Notes: generated from the letters alone by a model not told the origin. A DNA stretch of 64,000 nucleotides from Stenotrophomonas sp. HITSZ_GD (GCF_029543105.1 NZ_JARQXB010000007.1:122681-186680), one strand, 5' to 3'. Positions 30,250-40,178 are shown, counted from the stretch's first letter. Program-made: numbers and translations.

Positions 30250-30684
30250 TCAGGGCAGCTGCAGGACGGCCCGCAGGCTGTCGTGCGCGACCGGCGCGGA
30301 GGTGTGCTCGTGGAAAACCCGCCAGCCGGCTTCGCTGCGGCGCATCGCCACGCTGAGGCGGTTGTCGAGCTGGCGCAGCACCCGGCCGTCCGGGGCCTGG
30401 GCGGCGAAGGTCAGCACGGCGTGGCCGGTCGCCAGGTCGCCATGCACCTGCGCGCGGGCCTGTCGCCAGGTCACTACCAGGGTCTCCGCGCCGAGGCCCC
30501 CCAACCAGCCGGCCACCATCGCGCGCCAGGACGCCAGCCCCTCCAGCGGCGCCGCCTGCCACATGTCGAAGACGTGCAATGCCGGATCGTAGAGCGCCAT
30601 GAACGCCTCGATGTCACGCGCGCGCACGGCGTCGGCGTAGCCGGCGAGGAAGTCGTCGAAGGGCGTGCGGGCAGGCATGGCCAT
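30250..30684 (-). CDS. SnoaL/DUF4440-like (NTF2-fold) protein
   Basis: A 144-residue protein with the NTF2-like cone fold pattern: FLAGYADAVRARDIEAFMALYDPALHVFD, WRAMVAGWLG, and a C-terminal RRSEAGWRVFHEHTSAP strand. The family covers isomerases, polyketide cyclases and many uncharacterised stress proteins. No catalytic residues can be assigned. A second Met at residue 3 could also start it. Soluble and cytoplasmic. Confidence 0.8.
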   Translation of the reverse strand: MAMPARTPFDDFLAGYADAVRARDIEAFMALYDPALHVFDMWQAAPLEGLASWRAMVAGWLGGLGAETLVVTWRQARAQVHGDLATGHAVLTFAAQAPDGRVLRQLDNRLSVAMRRSEAGWRVFHEHTSAPVAHDSLRAVLQLP

Positions 30685-30825
30685 TCCAGCGGAGGATTCG
30701 GTCGCGAGCCTAGGCCGGTGGCCGGGCGCCTACAAGTGCGGGTGACTTGCGGCATGGGCACGAGGGGAGGCGAGCGGTTAGCGTGGTGCCACGGGGGATC
30801 ACCCCCGACCTGCGGAGGATGCGAC

Positions 30826-31974
30826 ATGAAGTCCGTCATCGGCTGTCTGCTGTGCGCCAGCGTATCCCTTGCCCTCGCGCCCGCGCAGGCGCGCGCGCTG
30901 CCCGAGCCCGCGCAGATCGACGCGAAGGTCGCGGCGCTGATGCAGCGCACCGGCGCGCAGGGCATGGCGGTCGCGGTGATCGACGATGGCCAGCCGGTCT
31001 ACGTGCAGGCCTACGGCAAGCGCAACGCGCAGGGCGAGCCGCTCACCGTGGACACGGTGATGTACGGCGCCTCGCTCACCAAGACCGTGTTCGCCTACAC
31101 CGTGATGCGCTGGGTGGGGCAGGGCCGCATCGCGCTGGACACCTCCATCGCGCAGTACCTGCCGCAGCCGCTGCCGCAGTACACCGGCACGGACATCGTG
31201 GATCGCTATACCGACTGGAGCGCGCTGGACGAACGCTGGCGCCAGCTCACCCCGCGCATGCTGCTGCAGCATGCCAGCGGCTTTGCCAACTTCAATTTCC
31301 TGGAACCGGATGAGAAGCTGCATTTCCATTTCGATCCCGGCACGCGCTACGCCTATTCCGGCGATGGACTGGCGACGCTGCAGTTCGTGCTTGAGCAAGG
31401 CCGTGGGCTGGACGTGAAGCAGGGCACCGATGCGGTGTTCGCCGAATTGGGCATGACGCGCACCGCGCTCCAGTGGCGCGCGGATTTCGCCGGCAACCTG
31501 GCCGATGGCTGGGATGCGCAGGGCAAGCCGGAGCCGCACGACGAGCGTTCGCGGGTGCGCGCGGCCGGCTCGATGGACACCACCATCCACGACCTGGCGA
31601 ACTTCGCCGCTGCGCTGGTGGCCGGGCGCGGCCTCGGCGCGCACGAGCACGCCGCGATGCTGCGCCCGCAATTGCCCATCACCACGCGCAGCCAGTTCCC
31701 GACCCTGCAGCCGGAGCTGCCGCCGGCACAGCGGCGCAAGGACCTGTCCGCCGGGCTGGGCGTGGTGACGTTCGAAGGGCCGCAGGGCGCCGGCTTCTTC
31801 AAGGGCGGCCACAACGACACCACCGGCAACACGCTGGTGTGCCTGCGCCGGCAGCGCCGCTGCCTGCTCGTGCTGGGCAACGACGTGCGCGCGGAGAAGG
31901 GTTTCGCCGAATTGGTGGAGTTCGTGCTCGGCCCGACCGGCGTGCCGTACGACTGGGAATACGGCACATCCTGA
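30826..31974 (+). CDS. Serine hydrolase of the beta-lactamase / S12 family
   Basis: A 382-residue secreted protein with a signal peptide ending near APAQARA (residues 18-24). Seen: SLTK at residues 83-86 (the Ser-x-x-Lys nucleophile motif), YSGDG in place of the YxN box, and a GGHNDTTGN segment in the position of the KTG box. These mark penicillin-recognising or esterase-type S12 enzymes such as EstB and AmpC relatives. True beta-lactamase activity cannot be assumed. The ATG follows a TGCGGAGGA ribosome site. Confidence 0.88.
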   Translation: MKSVIGCLLCASVSLALAPAQARALPEPAQIDAKVAALMQRTGAQGMAVAVIDDGQPVYVQAYGKRNAQGEPLTVDTVMYGASLTKTVFAYTVMRWVGQGRIALDTSIAQYLPQPLPQYTGTDIVDRYTDWSALDERWRQLTPRMLLQHASGFANFNFLEPDEKLHFHFDPGTRYAYSGDGLATLQFVLEQGRGLDVKQGTDAVFAELGMTRTALQWRADFAGNLADGWDAQGKPEPHDERSRVRAAGSMDTTIHDLANFAAALVAGRGLGAHEHAAMLRPQLPITTRSQFPTLQPELPPAQRRKDLSAGLGVVTFEGPQGAGFFKGGHNDTTGNTLVCLRRQRRCLLVLGNDVRAEKGFAELVEFVLGPTGVPYDWEYGTS

Positions 31975-31997
31975 TCGCCCCCCGGCCGCGCTGTGGA

Positions 31998-32915
31998 TCA
32001 GCCGTGCGGCAGCGGCGCCAGGTGCGGTGCGAGCAGGCCGGCCAGCCAGTCCATGAAGACCCGCACGCGCCGCGGCAGGTGCCGGCGTTGCGCATAGAGC
32101 AAGGTCAGCGGCATGGGCTCGGACCTGAGTTGGGGCACCACCTCGACCAGCTCGCCGCGTGCCAGCGCGTCGCGCACGCTCAGCAGCGGCACCTGGATGA
32201 TGCCCAGGCCGGCCAGCGCGGCCACGTGGTAGGCCTCCACGTTGTTCACCGTGACCGCGCCGCCCATCGGCAGCAGCCGGTAGGCCTCGCCATCGAAATA
32301 CTCGAAGCCCGACGGCCGCTGGCCCAGTACGCTCGTGTAGTGCACCAGATCGTGCGTGGCCAGGTCCTCCAGTCCCTGCGGCGTGCCTTGGCGGGCCAGG
32401 TATGCCGGGCTGGCGCAGTTGACGATGTGCATCACCCCCAGCGGGCGGGCGACGAGCGAGCTGTCCTGCGGGTTGCCGCCGCGCAGTACGCAATCGAATC
32501 CCTCGCGCACGACGTCGACCAGCCGGTCGGTGGCGCTGAGTTCGATCTCCAGTTGCGGATGCTCGGCCAGGAACGCCGGCAGCTGCGGCAGCACGAACAG
32601 CCGCGCCATGCCGCTGCCCATGTCCACGCGCAGGCGCCCGCGCAGCTGGCGGCCCTCGGTGAGGAACATGCCCTGCAGCTCTTCCAGGTCGGCCAGCACG
32701 TCGCGGCTGCGCTGGTAGAAGGCGCGGCCATCGGCGGTGGGCTGCACCCGGCGGGTGGTGCGGTGGAGCAGCTGGGTGCCTACCCGTGCTTCGAGTTGCT
32801 GCACGGCGGTGGACACGCTGGCCTTGGGCAGCCCCAGCGATTCGGCGGCGCGGGTGAACCCGCCCAGCTCGACCACCCGTTGCAATGCCCGCAGCGATTG
32901 GGCGAAGTCCATCAT
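31998..32915 (-). CDS. LysR-family transcriptional regulator
   Basis: A 305-residue LysR regulator. The winged HTH covers residues about 3-60 (GGFTRAAESLGLPKASVSTAVQQLEARVG), and the periplasmic-binding-protein-like effector domain runs from about 90 to 295. It is transcribed divergently from the SDR gene at 33024 across 108 bases, the classic layout for a regulator and its target. Effector unknown. An A/T-richer patch in that gap may hold the operator. Confidence 0.93.
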   Translation of the reverse strand: MMDFAQSLRALQRVVELGGFTRAAESLGLPKASVSTAVQQLEARVGTQLLHRTTRRVQPTADGRAFYQRSRDVLADLEELQGMFLTEGRQLRGRLRVDMGSGMARLFVLPQLPAFLAEHPQLEIELSATDRLVDVVREGFDCVLRGGNPQDSSLVARPLGVMHIVNCASPAYLARQGTPQGLEDLATHDLVHYTSVLGQRPSGFEYFDGEAYRLLPMGGAVTVNNVEAYHVAALAGLGIIQVPLLSVRDALARGELVEVVPQLRSEPMPLTLLYAQRRHLPRRVRVFMDWLAGLLAPHLAPLPHG

Positions 32916-33023
32916 TGTTCCCGATTCTTGAACAGTCAGCTCAGGTTTGCCGGGTTTATCTGCCGAGTCAAGACCAATAACGTGTCACCCAAGGCGCAAT
33001 ATCGCGCCTGACAGGAGACCCTC

Positions 33024-33785
33024 ATGAGCACTTCCCCCCGCATCACCCTGATCACCGGTGGCAACCGCGGCCTGGGCCGCAACGGCGCGTTGGCGGTGGC
33101 CAAGGCCGGCAGCGACGTGATCGTGACCTACCGCGGCCATGCCGACGAGGCGCAGGCCGTGGTGTCCGAAATCCAGGCGCTGGGCCGCCGCGCCGCCGCT
33201 CTGCAGTTCGACGTGGCGGACGCGTCCGCGCTGCCCGGTTTCGTCGAGGCGCTGCGCGCCCAGCTCGCGCAGTGGCAGGCCAGCCACCTGCATGCGCTGG
33301 TGAACAACGCCGGTACCGCGCTGTATTCGCCCATCGCCGACACCACGCCGGCGCAGTTCGACGAGATGGTCGCCGTGCACCTGCGCGGCCCGTACTTCCT
33401 CACCCAGGCGCTGCTGCCGTTGATCGCCGATGGCGGGCGCATCCTCAACATCTCCAGCGGCTTGGCCCGCTTCGCCATGCCGGGCAGCTCGGCCTACGCG
33501 ATGATGAAGGGCGGCATCGAGGTGTTCACCCGCTACCTGGCCAAGGAGCTGGGCGCGCGCGGCATCAGCGTCAACACACTGGCCCCGGGCGCGATCGCCA
33601 CCGACTTCGGCAACGGCCGCGTGCGCGACGATGCGCAGGTCAACGCGATGGTGTCCTCGGTTACCGCGCTGGGGCGGCCCGGCAAGCCGGACGACATCGG
33701 CCCGGTGATCGCCGCGCTGCTGGACCCGGCCACGCAGTGGATCAACGCGCAGCGCGTGGAGGCCTCCGGCGGCATGCTGATCTGA
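33024..33785 (+). CDS. SDR family oxidoreductase (LysR-linked)
   Basis: A 253-residue classical short-chain dehydrogenase. Seen: TGGNRGLG (NADP-binding Gly motif, about residues 11-18), NNAGTA, the catalytic Ser in NISSGLA, and the YAMMK Tyr-x-x-x-Lys pair. LAPGAIATDFGNG follows, then a C-terminal GGMLI. A basic residue after the Gly motif and YRGHADE suggest NADPH use. Divergent from a LysR regulator that probably controls it. Substrate unknown. Confidence 0.92.
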   Translation: MSTSPRITLITGGNRGLGRNGALAVAKAGSDVIVTYRGHADEAQAVVSEIQALGRRAAALQFDVADASALPGFVEALRAQLAQWQASHLHALVNNAGTALYSPIADTTPAQFDEMVAVHLRGPYFLTQALLPLIADGGRILNISSGLARFAMPGSSAYAMMKGGIEVFTRYLAKELGARGISVNTLAPGAIATDFGNGRVRDDAQVNAMVSSVTALGRPGKPDDIGPVIAALLDPATQWINAQRVEASGGMLI

Positions 33786-33820
33786 TCGCGCGCCGAGTGA
33801 TCTTTTGATGCACGAATCGA

Positions 33821-33844
33821 GAGGGCGGCCACCTGGCCGCCCTC
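33821..33844 (+). terminator. Hairpin after the SDR gene
   Basis: Perfect 11-bp stem (GAGGGCGGCCA 33821-33831, TGGCCGCCCTC 33834-33844) with a two-base centre, about 36 bases after the SDR stop. The T tract is poor (TTCGCGTTCG). Confidence 0.5.
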
Positions 33845-34033
33845 TTCGCGTTCGACCGCCCCTAGGTCTTACTTGCCTGAGCTGGGACGGGTGCCGGCTG
33901 TGGCGCTGCGAAGGTGGCGCACTTTGCATATCTCTTGGCGCACACTGCGGTGGCGTGTCACGCCTGCAGTCGTAAATTGACTTGCCCCGTCGTCTCGCAG
34001 GCACGGGGAGTCTGGCACCAGGAGGATCAGCAG

Positions 34034-35044
34034 ATGGCGAGAAACGGAACGTTTAGCTTGAACATTGGATGGCAGGCGCTGCTGTCGGACCTGAGCGTTC
34101 ATGGCGGTCATGTCCTGCGAAAAGCCGGGCTGCCGGATGACACGCTCTCTCGCGACAACCACGCGCTGACGACCGCCGAGTATTTCCGGTTCTGGGGCGC
34201 CTTGGAGGATGAAGTTCGCGATCCGTTGTTCGCGTTGCGAATCGTAGAGACGGTGTCCGCAGAGTCATTTGATCCGCCTCTGTTTGCGGCTCTCTGCAGC
34301 GCCAACCTCCTGCAGGCTGTCCAGCGGTTGGCGAAATACAAACAGTTGGTCGCCCCCATGAGCCTGGACGTTGAGGTTGACAAGGCCGGCGCTATGACGA
34401 TCTCGCCGCGCTGGTTGTCCGCCCATTCCGAAGTGCCCTACTCACTGCAGGTCGCCGAACTTGCATTCTTCTTGAAGCTGGCGAGACTGGCCACACGTGA
34501 GCCCGTCCGTGCGCTGCGCGTCTGTCTTCCCATCACGCCACCTCGTGCCTATGCGCAGCAGTACGAGAAGTACTTTGGTACGGCCGTGCGAGGCAGCACG
34601 GGCCCCAGCATCGCGTTCAGTGCAACCGACCTGCGGCGCCCCTTCCTCACGCTCAACGAGGGGATGTGGCGCGTTTTCGAGCCCGACCTTCGCCGGCGAC
34701 TCAATGAGCTCGATGCTGCTGCTACGACCTCCGAGCGGGTGCGTGCAGTCTTGCTGGAATTGCTGCCCGCCAGCTCGGCGACGATTGAACGCACGGCGGA
34801 GAGGCTGGGCATGAGCAAGCGAACGTTGCAGCGTCGCCTGGAAGATGAAGGTCACAGCTTTCGCTCACTGGTCAATGGCACACGGGAGAGCCTTGCCAGG
34901 CACTATCTCAAGAATACGAGCATGTCCGGCGGAGAGATTGCGTTTCTGCTCGGGTTCGAAGATCCCAACTCCTTCTATCGTGCGTTTCACGAATGGACAG
35001 GCCAGACGCCTGACAGCGCTCGAATCCAGGCGAGCGTGAACTGA
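34034..35044 (+). CDS. AraC-family regulator (arabinose-binding-domain type)
   Basis: A 336-residue protein. Residues about 10-210 fit the AraC_binding_2 type N-terminal domain (GWQALLSDLSVHGGHVLRKAGLP, FDPPLFAALCSANLLQAVQRL). The C-terminal about 90 residues hold the double HTH (AERLGMSKRTLQRRLEDEG, GEIAFLLGFEDPNSFYRAF). The GC content of the gene is visibly lower than that of its neighbours. It points at the downstream SDR gene, its likely target. The start was chosen for an AGGAGGATC ribosome site. Confidence 0.9.
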   Translation: MARNGTFSLNIGWQALLSDLSVHGGHVLRKAGLPDDTLSRDNHALTTAEYFRFWGALEDEVRDPLFALRIVETVSAESFDPPLFAALCSANLLQAVQRLAKYKQLVAPMSLDVEVDKAGAMTISPRWLSAHSEVPYSLQVAELAFFLKLARLATREPVRALRVCLPITPPRAYAQQYEKYFGTAVRGSTGPSIAFSATDLRRPFLTLNEGMWRVFEPDLRRRLNELDAAATTSERVRAVLLELLPASSATIERTAERLGMSKRTLQRRLEDEGHSFRSLVNGTRESLARHYLKNTSMSGGEIAFLLGFEDPNSFYRAFHEWTGQTPDSARIQASVN

Positions 35045-35207
35045 GAAGCGAGAAGATGCGAACCGTCGAGCGCGGCGCCGGCTGCAGGTGGCGCGCTTTG
35101 CGTGGAGCGTGGCGCATCACGCTAGCGACATGGCACCTCCGGCCCGCCAAAGTGAAGGCACAAGGCGGCTATCGGGCCGCGTCCACTTTCAAAGCGAGGA
35201 TCACATC

Positions 35208-36059
35208 GTGGCCAACAAAGTCGCACTCGTCACCGGCGCCTCCTCGGGCATCGGAGAATCTGCCGCTCGCAAGCTCAAGGGGCTCGGCTACACGGTCTAC
35301 GGAGCTGCGCGCCGTGTTGACCGCATGCATCACCTGACCAAATCCGGCATCAAGATTCTTGCTATGGACGTGACCGACGATGCTTCCATGCGGGCCGGGA
35401 TCGACACCATCATCGAGGAGTCGGGCCGTATCGACGTGCTCGTCAACAATGCGGGCTACGGCTCCTATGGCGCTGTCGAGGACGTCCAGATGGAAGAGGC
35501 GCGCGCCCAGTTCGAGGTCAACGTCTTCGGCGCTGTGCGGCTGACCCAGCTGGTTCTGCCGCAAATGCGGGCGCAGCACTCGGGCACCATCGTCAATATC
35601 ACCTCGATGGGCGGCAAGATCCACACCCCGCTAGGTGCCTGGTATCACGGCACGAAGTTCGCCCTGGAAGCGATCAGCGACTGCATGCGCATGGAGGTCC
35701 GCCCCTTCGGTATCGACGTGGTCGTGATCGAGCCGGGCGGCATCAAGACCGAATGGGCCGGTATCGCCGCGGACAAGCTGCGCGAGACCTCAGGTCATGG
35801 CCCTTATGCGGCGCAGGCCCATGCGATGGCGGAGTCCATGATCGGCGAGGCAAGCGTCAAGCGCCAGTCGTCGCCGCAGCTCATTGCCGACACCATTGCC
35901 AAAGCCGTGACAGCGAAGAAGCCCAAGACCCGCTATGCGATCGGTTTCGGGGCCAAGCCGACGATCTTCATGCGCGGCCTTCTCTCTGATCGCGCCTTCG
36001 ACAGCATGATGTGGGCTGCGACCGGCATCTCGAAGGCGGTGAAGAAAAGCGGGGATTGA
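35208..36059 (+). CDS. SDR family oxidoreductase (AraC-linked)
   Basis: A 283-residue classical SDR beginning with GTG (no nearer ATG; AGCGAGGA lies upstream). Seen: TGASSGIG (residues 9-16), NNAGYGSYG, the catalytic Ser in NITSMGGK, and YHGTK with Tyr and Lys. The C-terminal extension beyond the core is longer than in many SDRs (SSPQLIADTIAKAVTAKKPKTRYAIGFG is a spread of this tail). It lies 163 bases after the AraC gene in a lower-GC patch, so the two may have been acquired together. Substrate unknown. Confidence 0.9.
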   Translation: MANKVALVTGASSGIGESAARKLKGLGYTVYGAARRVDRMHHLTKSGIKILAMDVTDDASMRAGIDTIIEESGRIDVLVNNAGYGSYGAVEDVQMEEARAQFEVNVFGAVRLTQLVLPQMRAQHSGTIVNITSMGGKIHTPLGAWYHGTKFALEAISDCMRMEVRPFGIDVVVIEPGGIKTEWAGIAADKLRETSGHGPYAAQAHAMAESMIGEASVKRQSSPQLIADTIAKAVTAKKPKTRYAIGFGAKPTIFMRGLLSDRAFDSMMWAATGISKAVKKSGD

Positions 36060-36349
36060 ACGAGGCGGTGATGAAGCGTAAGACCTCAAGCCTGACTGCC
36101 TCGGCGGATCAGCCGCCGAGAAAGAACGAGCGCGGTGCGGTGGCCAAGCTGATCGCTAAACCGGATGTGCGCGGCGGATCGCCGAGTCCAGTCTTGCCCG
36201 CTTCACGCGACAACAAAGCGCTCAGCTACCAGGCCTTCGATCACTGCACGACAAGCCCGTTGGACGAGGGTGGGGTCATGGGCTTCCATGACCCCACCGT
36301 AGCAGCGGCAAACCGCTTTATTGGGGGCTAGTGCCCCCTCGTGGCGCGT
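36060..36349. other. Intergenic region with two hairpins
   Basis: 290 bases between the SDR and ybdD, the two genes converging. It holds a perfect 13-bp hairpin (36269-36281 with 36286-36298, loop GCTT) and a second hairpin GGGGGC/GCCCCC (36323-36328, 36333-36338) next to the ybdD stop. A plus-strand open frame runs from ATG 36071 to 36331 but shows no recognisable domain, and the hairpins fall inside it, so I do not call it a gene. Confidence 0.5.
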
Positions 36350-36574
36350 TCAACAGCAGCGGAATCCGCTCTTGCCCCCGTAGCGCGCTTCCTGCCGTTC
36401 GCGGAAGAACGTGGGGTAGTCCATCACCGGGCGGTCCGGGTGTTTTTCCAGCATGTGCCGCACGTAGTTGTCGTAGTCGGGAATGCCGCAGCACAGCCGC
36501 GCGGTCTGCACCAGGCGCCGCCATACGCGGCGGTGCGCCTGGTATTGCCCGACGGGAACGAGGCCGGTACCCAT
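36350..36574 (-). CDS. ybdD: YbdD/YjiX family small protein
   Basis: A 74-residue protein with the family motifs [35 protein letters not shown] and a terminal RCC. In E. coli the homologues ybdD and yjiX directly follow the carbon-starvation/pyruvate transporter genes cstA and btsT; the same order is kept here. Its ATG overlaps the cstA stop (TGATG), so the two are translationally coupled. It is thought to assist the transporter; the mechanism is unknown. Confidence 0.93.
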   Translation of the reverse strand: MGTGLVPVGQYQAHRRVWRRLVQTARLCCGIPDYDNYVRHMLEKHPDRPVMDYPTFFRERQEARYGGKSGFRCC

Positions 36575-38646
36575 CACAGGTCCGCCATCTGCGCGGGCGT
36601 CAAGGCCACGTAAGGCGTTTCCTTGTCGGTGCGCACCGGCGTGCGGCGGGCGATGACGATTGTCTTCACCGAGTACACCAGCACCGCGCCCACCACGAAC
36701 AGGAACAGCGCGGTCAGGCCGGTGTTGACGTAGGCATTGGTGACGATCTGCTGCATCTGGTGCACGTCCTTGGCCGGCGCGGTGATGGTGTTGCTGGCGA
36801 TGGCGGCCTGGAACTTGTGCGCCTGCGCCAGGAAGCCCTGCGCCGGGTTGCTGTCGAAGATCTTGATCAGGCCCGCGGTGGTGGTGCAGATCAGCAGCCA
36901 CACCGCCGGCACGATGGTCACCCACGCATAGCGGTCGCGCTTCATCTTGAACAGCACCACGGTGCCGAGCATCAGCGCGATGCCCGCCAGCATCTGGTTG
37001 GAGATGCCGAACAGCGGCCACAGCGTCTGGATGCCGCCGAACGGATCGACCACGCCGGTGTAGAGCAGGTAGCCCCACAGCGCCACGCAGCCGCCGGTGC
37101 CGATCAGGTTGGCGCCCCACGATTCGGTCTTGCGCAGCGCCGGCACGAAGTTGCCCAGCAGGTCCTGCAGCATGAAGCGGCCCGCGCGCGTGCCGGCATC
37201 CACCGCGGTGAGGATGAACAAGGCTTCGAACAGGATGGCGAAGTGGTACCAGAACGCCATCGTGTCTTCGCCCGGCAGCACGTGGTGCAGGATCTGCGCG
37301 ATGCCCACCGCCAGCGTCGGCGCGCCGCCGGCTCGGGCCAGGATGGTGTGCTCGCCGATGTCGCGCGCGGTGGCCTCGAGCATGTCCGGGGTGATGCTGA
37401 AGCCCCATTCGGTGAGCTTGGCCGCCACCGACACCGCATCGCTGCCGACCACCGCGGCCGGGCTGTTCATGGCGAAGTAGATGCCCGGCTCGATGATCGA
37501 GGCCGCCACCAGCGCCATGATCGCCACGAACGATTCCATCAGCATGCCGCCGTAGCCGATGTAGCGCATGTGGCCTTCGTTGGCGAGCAGCTTGGGCGTG
37601 GTGCCCGAGGAGATCAGCGCGTGGAAGCCGGACACCGCGCCGCAGGCGATGGTGATGAACAGGAACGGGAAGATGCCGCCCTTCCACACCGGGCCGTCGC
37701 CGCTGCTGGCGAACTGGGTCAGCGCCGGCATCTTCAGCTCCGGCATCACGATCAGGATGCCGATCGCCAGCGCCACGATGGTGCCGATCTTGAGGAAGGT
37801 GGAAAGGTAGTCGCGCGGGGCGAGCAGCAGCCACACCGGCAGCACCGAGGCGACGAAGCCGTAGCCGATCAGCATCCAGGTGATCTGCTTGGCAGTGAAG
37901 GTGAAGGCCGGCCCCCAGGTGGGGTCGGCGGCGACCTTGCCGCCCAGCCAGATCGCGCCGAGCAGCAGGATCAGCCCCACCACCGAGATCTCGCCGATCT
38001 TGCCGGGGCGGATGTAGCGCATGTACACGCCCATCAGGATCGCGATGGGCATCGTGGCGATGACGGTGAACATGCCCCACGGGCTTTCGGCCAGCGCCTT
38101 CACCACCACCATGGCGAGCACCGCCAGGATGATGATCATGATGAGGAAGGCACCGAACAGCGCGATGGTGCCGGGCACCTGGCCCATCTCCTCGCGCACC
38201 AGGTCACCCAGCGAGCGGCCGTTGCGGCGCGTGGAGAGGAACAGGACCATGAAGTCCTGCACCGCGCCGGCGAACACCACGCCCACCACCAGCCACAGCA
38301 GGCCGGGCAGGTAGCCCATCTGCGCGGCGAGCACCGGGCCCACCAGCGGGCCGGCGCCGGCGATGGCGGCGAAGTGGTGGCCGAACAGCACGTGCTTGTT
38401 GGTGGGCACGTAGTCCAGGCCATCGTTGTTGAGCTGCGCCGGGGTGGCGCGGGTCGGGTCGAGCTGCATCACCTTGTTGGCGATGAACAGGCTGTAGTAG
38501 CGATAGGCGACCAGATAGATCGACACCGCCGCCACCACGATCCACAAGGCGTTGATCTGCTCGCCTCGGCGCAGGGCAATCGTGCCGAGGCAGAAGGCAC
38601 CGAGCAGCGCAAGCGCGGCCCAGGCCAGTTTCGAAAAGCCTTTCAT
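36574..38646 (-). CDS. cstA: CstA family carbon-starvation transporter
   Basis: A 690-residue inner-membrane protein with about 16-18 helices, close to the 701 residues of E. coli CstA. Seen: [54 protein letters not shown] (spread of the family signature) and [14 protein letters not shown]. Family members transport pyruvate and/or peptides when carbon is short. The start at MKGFSKLAW follows a GGAGGAGC ribosome site. It forms an operon with ybdD and is divergent from the first pirin gene. Confidence 0.95.
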   Translation of the reverse strand: MKGFSKLAWAALALLGAFCLGTIALRRGEQINALWIVVAAVSIYLVAYRYYSLFIANKVMQLDPTRATPAQLNNDGLDYVPTNKHVLFGHHFAAIAGAGPLVGPVLAAQMGYLPGLLWLVVGVVFAGAVQDFMVLFLSTRRNGRSLGDLVREEMGQVPGTIALFGAFLIMIIILAVLAMVVVKALAESPWGMFTVIATMPIAILMGVYMRYIRPGKIGEISVVGLILLLGAIWLGGKVAADPTWGPAFTFTAKQITWMLIGYGFVASVLPVWLLLAPRDYLSTFLKIGTIVALAIGILIVMPELKMPALTQFASSGDGPVWKGGIFPFLFITIACGAVSGFHALISSGTTPKLLANEGHMRYIGYGGMLMESFVAIMALVAASIIEPGIYFAMNSPAAVVGSDAVSVAAKLTEWGFSITPDMLEATARDIGEHTILARAGGAPTLAVGIAQILHHVLPGEDTMAFWYHFAILFEALFILTAVDAGTRAGRFMLQDLLGNFVPALRKTESWGANLIGTGGCVALWGYLLYTGVVDPFGGIQTLWPLFGISNQMLAGIALMLGTVVLFKMKRDRYAWVTIVPAVWLLICTTTAGLIKIFDSNPAQGFLAQAHKFQAAIASNTITAPAKDVHQMQQIVTNAYVNTGLTALFLFVVGAVLVYSVKTIVIARRTPVRTDKETPYVALTPAQMADL

Positions 38647-38852
38647 GCAAGCTCCTCCCGGAAGACTCCCGCAAGGTTCCTCCCGCGTCGGGCCGGGGTC
38701 AATGGTGGCCGCTAGGACTTTGGTCGAATGGCATTGGCGTGCCGAAAACGCTTGCGCGAGGGCCATTCGCGGAACAATAGGTTGCGTCCGGCCGGATTGG
38801 ACCGGAACGTATGCGCACCCATCCTGTGCGGCAACTTCACCGGAGCATCGCC

Positions 38853-39713
38853 ATGAGCGCCACCCCGACCGCTACCCCGGCCCGCCTGCAGCGCGTGCTG
38901 CGTGGCCGCGCCGCTTCCGACGGCGCCGGCGTCAAGCTGACCCGCGTCATCGGCTCGCCCGAACTGCCCGACCTGGACCCGTTCCTGCTGCTGGACGAGT
39001 TCGGCACCGACCAGGCCGAGGACTACATCGCCGGCTTCCCGAGCCACCCGCACCGCGGCTTCGAGACCGTCACCTACATGCTCGACGGCCGCATGCGGCA
39101 CAAGGACAACCACGGCAACGAGGGCCTGCTGACCCCGGGCAGCGTGCAATGGATGACCGCCGGCCGCGGCCTGGTGCACTCGGAGATGCCCGAGCAGGAA
39201 TCCGGCCGCATGCGCGGCTTCCAGCTGTGGGTGAACCTGCCCGCGCGCGAGAAGATGACCGAGCCGAAGTACCAGGAATATCCGCCGGAGCAGATTCCCG
39301 CCACCACGCCGGCCGCCGGTGTGACGGTGAAGGTGATCGCCGGGCGCGTGGGCGAGGTGGTCGGCCCGATCGTGCAGCCCGCCACCGAGCCGCTGTACCT
39401 GGACATCGAACTGGCGCCGAACACTGCCTGGCACTACGCCGTGCCCGAGGGCCACAACACCTTCGCCTACGCTTTCGAAGGCGCGCTCACGGTGGGCGAG
39501 GGCGATGAGGCGCGGCCGCTGGAGGCGCAGCAGCTGGGCATCCTCGGCGGAGGCGACGCTTTGCAGCTGCGCGCCGGCAGCCGCGGCGCCCGCCTGATCC
39601 TGGTCGGCGGCCGCCCGCTGCGCGAGCCGGTGGTGCGCCACGGCCCGTTCGTGATGAACACCAAGCAGGAGATCATGCAGGCGTTCGTCGATTTCCAGGA
39701 AGGACGCTTCTGA
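38853..39713 (+). CDS. Pirin family protein (1)
   Basis: A 286-residue bicupin. The N-terminal cupin carries the metal ligands: HPHRGFETVTYMLDG gives two His, and GRGLVHSEMP gives the third His and the Glu. The C-terminal cupin (NTFAYAFEGALTVGEG) completes the pirin fold. Pirins bind Fe and some have quercetin 2,3-dioxygenase activity in vitro. The start MSATPTATPARL was preferred to a longer form. It is translationally coupled to the osmC-like gene (1-base overlap, TGATG). Confidence 0.92.
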   Translation: MSATPTATPARLQRVLRGRAASDGAGVKLTRVIGSPELPDLDPFLLLDEFGTDQAEDYIAGFPSHPHRGFETVTYMLDGRMRHKDNHGNEGLLTPGSVQWMTAGRGLVHSEMPEQESGRMRGFQLWVNLPAREKMTEPKYQEYPPEQIPATTPAAGVTVKVIAGRVGEVVGPIVQPATEPLYLDIELAPNTAWHYAVPEGHNTFAYAFEGALTVGEGDEARPLEAQQLGILGGGDALQLRAGSRGARLILVGGRPLREPVVRHGPFVMNTKQEIMQAFVDFQEGRF

Positions 39714-40114
39714 TGGCCGACAGGCAGGTAATCGCGCGCAGCGCGGGTGTGCCGTATCTCACCGAATTGACGGATGGGGTGCACTTCTGGCGTTCGGACA
39801 CGGCGCCGGCCAACGGCGGCGCCGATGCCGCCGAGGATCCCGAATCGCTGGTGCTCGGCGCGCTTGGCGCCTGCACCGCGATCACCGTGCGCATGTACGC
39901 CGCGCGCAAGCAATGGCCGCTGGAAGCAGTGGACGTGCGCCTGCACTACACGCGGCGCGACGGCACCGGCACCACCATCGCCCGCGAAGTGGTGCTGACT
40001 GGCGCGCTGGACGAGGCGCAACGCGCGCGCCTGCTGGAAATCGCCGACAAATGCCCGATCCACCGGCTGTTGACCGGCGAAGTGTTGATCGAAGCGGCCG
40101 GCGCCAGCGAATGA
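39713..40114 (+). CDS. OsmC family peroxiredoxin-like protein
   Basis: A 133-residue OsmC/Ohr-like protein. Two redox cysteines are visible: GALGACTAITVRMYA (about residue 54) and DKCPIHRLL (about residue 117). The family reduces organic peroxides. Its ATG overlaps the pirin stop by one base, so it is made from the same mRNA, linking pirin and oxidative-stress functions. It lacks the N-terminal extension of Ohr, so the subtype is YhfA-like or a short OsmC. Confidence 0.92.
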   Translation: MADRQVIARSAGVPYLTELTDGVHFWRSDTAPANGGADAAEDPESLVLGALGACTAITVRMYAARKQWPLEAVDVRLHYTRRDGTGTTIAREVVLTGALDEAQRARLLEIADKCPIHRLLTGEVLIEAAGASE

Positions 40115-40123
40115 CCGCTGTGT

Positions 40124-40156
40124 GCGTGGCCGCGCCTGCCAGCGGCGCGGCCACGC
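40124..40156. terminator. Shared hairpin between osmC-like gene and aqpZ
   Basis: A perfect 13-bp stem (40124-40136 with 40144-40156, 7-base loop) lies between two convergent stops. It could terminate both strands, though it has no T-run. Confidence 0.6.
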
Positions 40157-40178
40157 CTCGCCCAGGCGTGCGATGGCC

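Noticed and set aside
36071..36331. Open frame starting MKRKTSSLTASADQPP after the SDR gene
   Set aside because: No recognisable domain, and the two perfect hairpins of the region fall inside its 3' end; more likely intergenic.
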